A DNA stretch of 64,000 nt from Clostridiales bacterium. GTDB taxonomy: Bacteria; Bacillota; Clostridia; Lachnospirales; UBA12420. The notes below the pieces were generated by a model, which saw only the letters and a program-made list of their open reading frames with translations, was not told the origin of the DNA and did no database searches. Below are positions 61,669-64,000 of the stretch, piece after piece (position 1 is the stretch's first letter; each line of letters begins with the position of its first letter). A program made the position numbers and the translations under genes. The stretch covers positions 2,930-66,929 of the forward strand of contig DMOI01000014.1 in assembly GCA_003452395.1 (NCBI GenBank), given 5' to 3'.

Positions 61669-62536
61669 CTTCTTGCATTTCGTTTAGCCATTCATTTATT
61701 CCTGAATACTTTTGTTTCTCTGATGAATACTTGCCTTCTAAGACTTTCAGCATATTTGTCTCTTTTAGTAACCAGTCAAAGTCAGCCTTCCATCCTCTAT
61801 CATTATCCCCATTTAAAAATGGTATCTCAGCTACTGTAGCAAAATATTGATTGTATCCTACATTCAGTTTCTCTAGTGTTTTTACTCTTAATCTTATTAA
61901 TTGCTTTCTTTGATCTGACAACACTCGTATTCCATTTAGCTTACAGCAAATAGTATTGAATATCTTGCGTACCTCTTCATAGTTTAGTTTATCATTCTCT
62001 TGAATGTCAGGTACTATAGTATTTTCTTTCTCTATTTCTAAATCTAGCTCTTTTTCTAATTCTAACTCTTTCTCTGGTGTACAAATGTAACAAGCCACTT
62101 CTTCTGTTACATTTGTCGTTACATTTGTAACATCTGTTAGCAAAGGTTTATGCCTGTTATCATCTATTTCTTTTCTCCATTTTCTTACCCTATCAGCTTC
62201 TGTGGTGCTTGTGCCTATAAAATGCTGTATGTCAAGGATATAAATTGCTCCATTGTCTATAACCTCGATAAAATTCATTTGCTTTAGCACCTTTAGTCCA
62301 ACTCTAACTGTATCAATATCTAGATTTGTAACTTGGCTTATCATTTTGGCATCATAAGGTATAGCATCAGTCACCATGAGCTTTCCATTTTGCTTTAACG
62401 CTTTCAAATATAGCTTTAGTAATAAATTGCTGTAGAAAACTCCTTTATCACTTGATTCTAGTATTTTCACCCTATCATCATCAAAGAAAGTCTCTTTCAA
62501 CTTCAAGTAATAGTATTTTTTATTATCGGACATCAT
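61646..62536 (-). CDS. Phage replisome organizer (DnaD/DnaB-like)
   Basis: The 296-aa protein has a winged-helix N-terminus (KYYYLKLKETFFDDDRVKILESSDKGVFYSNLLLKLYLKALKQNGKLMVTDAIPYD) typical of phage replisome organizers, and a DnaD-like C-terminus. It melts the phage origin and loads the helicase together with the adjacent protein. An origin inside or near this gene is possible but no iterons were identified. Confidence 0.8.
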   Translation of the reverse strand: MMSDNKKYYYLKLKETFFDDDRVKILESSDKGVFYSNLLLKLYLKALKQNGKLMVTDAIPYDAKMISQVTNLDIDTVRVGLKVLKQMNFIEVIDNGAIYILDIQHFIGTSTTEADRVRKWRKEIDDNRHKPLLTDVTNVTTNVTEEVACYICTPEKELELEKELDLEIEKENTIVPDIQENDKLNYEEVRKIFNTICCKLNGIRVLSDQRKQLIRLRVKTLEKLNVGYNQYFATVAEIPFLNGDNDRGWKADFDWLLKETNMLKVLEGKYSSEKQKYSGINEWLNEMQEGDYNSAN

Positions 62537-62543
62537 CTCACCT

Positions 62544-62696
62544 CTAACTTCTAGTTTTTTCGTAGTATTCTCTGTATAATAGGTGTCTTATTTTGTGTAA
62601 TTTCATATTATACTTGGCTGTAAGTTCCATTTTAGCCAAAGTATATCCTGTTAATAGACATATAACTATAAGCACATATACTCCTATTTGTATCAT
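62544..62696 (-). CDS. Small phage membrane peptide
   Basis: The 50-aa ORF starts MIQIGVYVLIVICLLTGYTLAK, one transmembrane helix, and ends in basic residues (LLYREYYEKTRS). A strong AGGAGGGG ribosome binding site precedes it. It was too short for routine ORF calling. Function is unknown. Confidence 0.6.
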   Translation of the reverse strand: MIQIGVYVLIVICLLTGYTLAKMELTAKYNMKLHKIRHLLYREYYEKTRS

Positions 62697-62707
62697 ACCT
62701 ACCCCTC

Positions 62708-62980
62708 CTATTCATCACAGTTTCTGTGAATTGGTTTAATATCACATATATCAGTTATATCCATTCCTGCATATGTTTCTAAAAAGGATTCTAAGTCTTT
62801 TTTTCTCACTTTTAGGTTTCCTACCTTTATACCGATTAGTAATCCTTCATTTATCAAATCATATATTCTATTTGTATTTGTCATTAGTATCTCTGCAACT
62901 TCTAAAATAGTGTACAGATATTTATTGTGAAACTTTAATGCTTCCACTATTTGTTCCATAGTTTCCTTCATTTTCATCAT
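62708..62980 (-). CDS. Excisionase/MerR-like DNA-binding phage protein
   Basis: The 90-aa protein has a helix-turn-helix with YTILEVAEILMTNTNRIYDLINEGLLIGIKVGNLKVRKKDLESFLETY, a winged excisionase-type domain. It probably directs prophage excision or early gene control. The ATG at 62980 overlaps the Cro-like gene by 59 bases, so a later start (62968 or 62956) is also possible. Confidence 0.75.
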   Translation of the reverse strand: MMKMKETMEQIVEALKFHNKYLYTILEVAEILMTNTNRIYDLINEGLLIGIKVGNLKVRKKDLESFLETYAGMDITDICDIKPIHRNCDE

Positions 62981-63188
62981 CCTCCATTACAAATAATTCC
63001 TCATACTTGCAGTCAGGTTCAAACTCTAGCAAACAGTTAATAAAATTTGTACCAGGTGTTACTCCTTTGTTTAGTATTCTCCAGATGTTACTCCTAGAGT
63101 ATCCTAGTTTCTCGGCTAATTCTGTGTTACCTAGTTTCTTCTTTTGCATAATTTCTTTCATCTTGTCTATGTTGAACTTTTGTTTCAT
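62922..63188 (-). CDS. cro: Cro-like helix-turn-helix repressor
   Basis: The 88-aa protein contains the XRE-type helix-turn-helix MKEIMQKKKLGNTELAEKLGYSRSNIWRILNKG. It starts 150 bp from the divergent LexA-like repressor and is transcribed towards replication genes, the position of a lytic Cro regulator. GGAGGTACCAA precedes the ATG. The C-terminal 30 residues overlap the excisionase gene in another frame. Confidence 0.8.
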   Translation of the reverse strand: MKQKFNIDKMKEIMQKKKLGNTELAEKLGYSRSNIWRILNKGVTPGTNFINCLLEFEPDCKYEELFVMEDDENEGNYGTNSGSIKVSQ

Positions 63189-63338
63189 TTGGTACCTCCG
63201 TCACTCGACTTATTTGTTGATTTTTCGACACACTCTTATTTTAATATCTCGGTGTCAAAATGTCAACCAGTTATTCAAAAATAGTTGTTGCATTTACGAC
63301 ACATGTATGTTATAATGCACTACATGGAGGTGAGAACA
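63189..63338. promoter_or_regulatory. Divergent lysogeny switch with two promoters and operator half-sites
   Basis: Leftward (minus) promoter: TTGACA (63261-63266), 17-bp spacer, TAAAAT (63238-63243). Rightward promoter: TTGCAT (63288-63293), 17-bp spacer, TATAAT (63311-63316). The word GTGTC/GACAC occurs at 63226-63230, 63252-63256 and about 63298-63302. GTGTCAAAATGTCAAC at about 63252-63267 and the facing GTTGCATTTACGACAC at about 63287-63302 are near-perfect inverted repeats that overlap both promoters, as expected for repressor/Cro operators. Confidence 0.8.
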
Positions 63339-64000
63339 TTGACCAAAGCTGAAATACTAGCTGATGTTATCAATTCTGCTAGAGAAAAAAAGAACTACTC
63401 TTTAAGACAATTAGGTGCTATGACTGGTATTAATTTTTCTGCTATTTCTAGATTAGAAGGTGGTGCTGTAAAAGCTCCATCACCTTTAAATTTGAAGAAA
63501 CTTGCTGAAGTGCTTGATCTCAAATTTGAGGACTTACTTGAATATGCAGGTTATATTGGTCCAGATGAATCTGATGCAAGAAGCATCTTAGCTAATAATG
63601 CTAATTTTTTATCTGAAAAGGATAGAGATTTTATTGTTAATTCTCTCTATAAAGAATGGGAAGATTCGGCTACTAATAATCTTAAAAAGATGGCTACATC
63701 TAAATCCGATATAAAAAATTTGATTTTTAGTTCTATTCCTAAAATTGTTAAGAATATCAAGATACCTATTCTTGGGGAAGTCGTTGCTGGTGTACCCCTT
63801 GAGGCTATCGAATGTATAGATGGTTATGTTGATATTTCTGAAGAAATGGCTAGGCAGGGTGAACACTTTGCACTTAGGGTTAAAGGTGATAGTATGGAAC
63901 CACGTATGGTTGCAGGCGACATCGTAATTGTTAGACGTCAATCTGATGCCAATACTGGTGATATAGCTATTGCTCTTGTAAAGGGTGGTGAAGCTACTGT
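63339..64000 (+). CDS. LexA-like (S24) phage repressor, partial at window end
   Basis: The start codon TTG (63339) was chosen for its GGAGG ribosome binding site; an ATG 15 bases before is the alternative. The visible 220 residues contain an N-terminal helix-turn-helix (SAREKKNYSLRQLGAMTGINFSAISRLEGG), a linker, then S24 features: the self-cleavage site EVVAGVPLE (Ala-Gly) and catalytic Ser in VKGDSMEPRMVAGD. The catalytic Lys and the end lie past the window. RecA-stimulated autocleavage would induce the prophage. Confidence 0.9.
   Translation, partial: MTKAEILADVINSAREKKNYSLRQLGAMTGINFSAISRLEGGAVKAPSPLNLKKLAEVLDLKFEDLLEYAGYIGPDESDARSILANNANFLSEKDRDFIVNSLYKEWEDSATNNLKKMATSKSDIKNLIFSSIPKIVKNIKIPILGEVVAGVPLEAIECIDGYVDISEEMARQGEHFALRVKGDSMEPRMVAGDIVIVRRQSDANTGDIAIALVKGGEAT

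Larger units (their letters stand above)
41880..64000. mobile_element. Prophage (siphovirus-type, HK97-like head), right part not in window
   Basis: A continuous minus-strand block of lysis, tail, head, packaging and replication genes is followed by a divergent Cro/repressor switch. Order is that of a long-tailed temperate phage: no tail sheath gene, a 906-aa tape measure and HK97-fold capsid. The left edge is near 41880, just after the RHH pair; no att core is seen. The right edge lies beyond the window. Confidence 0.9.

Noticed and set aside
1..64000. CRISPR arrays
   Set aside because: No regularly spaced direct repeats of 24-37 bp with unique spacers were seen; the 7-bp and 11-bp arrays are too short and contiguous.
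1..64000. rRNA or tRNA genes
   Set aside because: No cloverleaf or conserved rRNA segments recognised. The 137-bp repeat looked RNA-like at first but has no tRNA pattern.

Overview
The window is AT-rich DNA from an anaerobic, spore-forming member of the Clostridia. The evidence is a [FeFe]-hydrogenase-like sensor, a nickel CO dehydrogenase (CooS), a small acid-soluble spore protein, AGGAGG-type ribosome binding sites and AT-rich codon use. The genus cannot be fixed from sequence alone.

Layout. 1-5.5 kb: anaerobic core functions. These are a hydrogenase-like/methyl-accepting signalling fusion, divergent cooS, a CooT-like plus PPOX-like pair converging on cooS, and an alpha/beta-type spore protein. 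5.6-16.8 kb (minus strand): a Wadjet plasmid-defence operon in the order jetA-jetB-(129 aa)-(BRO/DinD-like)-jetC-(GNAT)-(RhuM)-jetD, so two pairs of cargo genes interrupt the usual compact quartet. 17-32.6 kb: an eroded accessory region. It holds a truncated RhuM, a frameshifted membrane/DUF6273 gene, an IS200 remnant, a broken histidine phosphatase, an intact RAYT element bounded by a 21-bp perfect inverted repeat, an IS1182-type remnant, and a dispersed repeat family with two identical 137-bp direct copies. Among these are an exonuclease-BRCT protein, a possible toxin/SUKH immunity pair, a Nudix protein, an alpha/beta hydrolase, a 934-aa membrane protein and an HNH-like protein. 32.7-38.5 kb: a restriction-modification locus with a LlaMI/ScrFI-like endonuclease, two cytosine-5 methyltransferases and a 517-aa protein that may be an HhH-GPD DNA glycosylase. 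38.6-40.4 kb: Ku and an ATP-dependent DNA ligase (bacterial NHEJ). 40.5-41.8 kb: small genes, two of them ribbon-helix-helix-like, with a palindromic operator.

41.9 kb to the window end: a temperate siphophage with an HK97-type head. All genes except the repressor are on the minus strand: lysis, baseplate, tape measure, tail chaperones with a probable programmed frameshift, head, portal, terminase, HNH, ParB-methyltransferase, recombinase, replication, excisionase and Cro-like protein. A divergent switch follows, then a LexA-like repressor cut off by the window edge. The phage integrase end probably lies beyond 64 kb.

The most interesting readings are the cargo-bearing Wadjet operon, the possible glycosylase co-transcribed with a 5-methylcytosine R-M system (which would repair deaminated 5mC), the hydrogenase-chemoreceptor fusion beside cooS, and the tail-chaperone recoding site. 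All functions are read from motifs and context; no database search was run.
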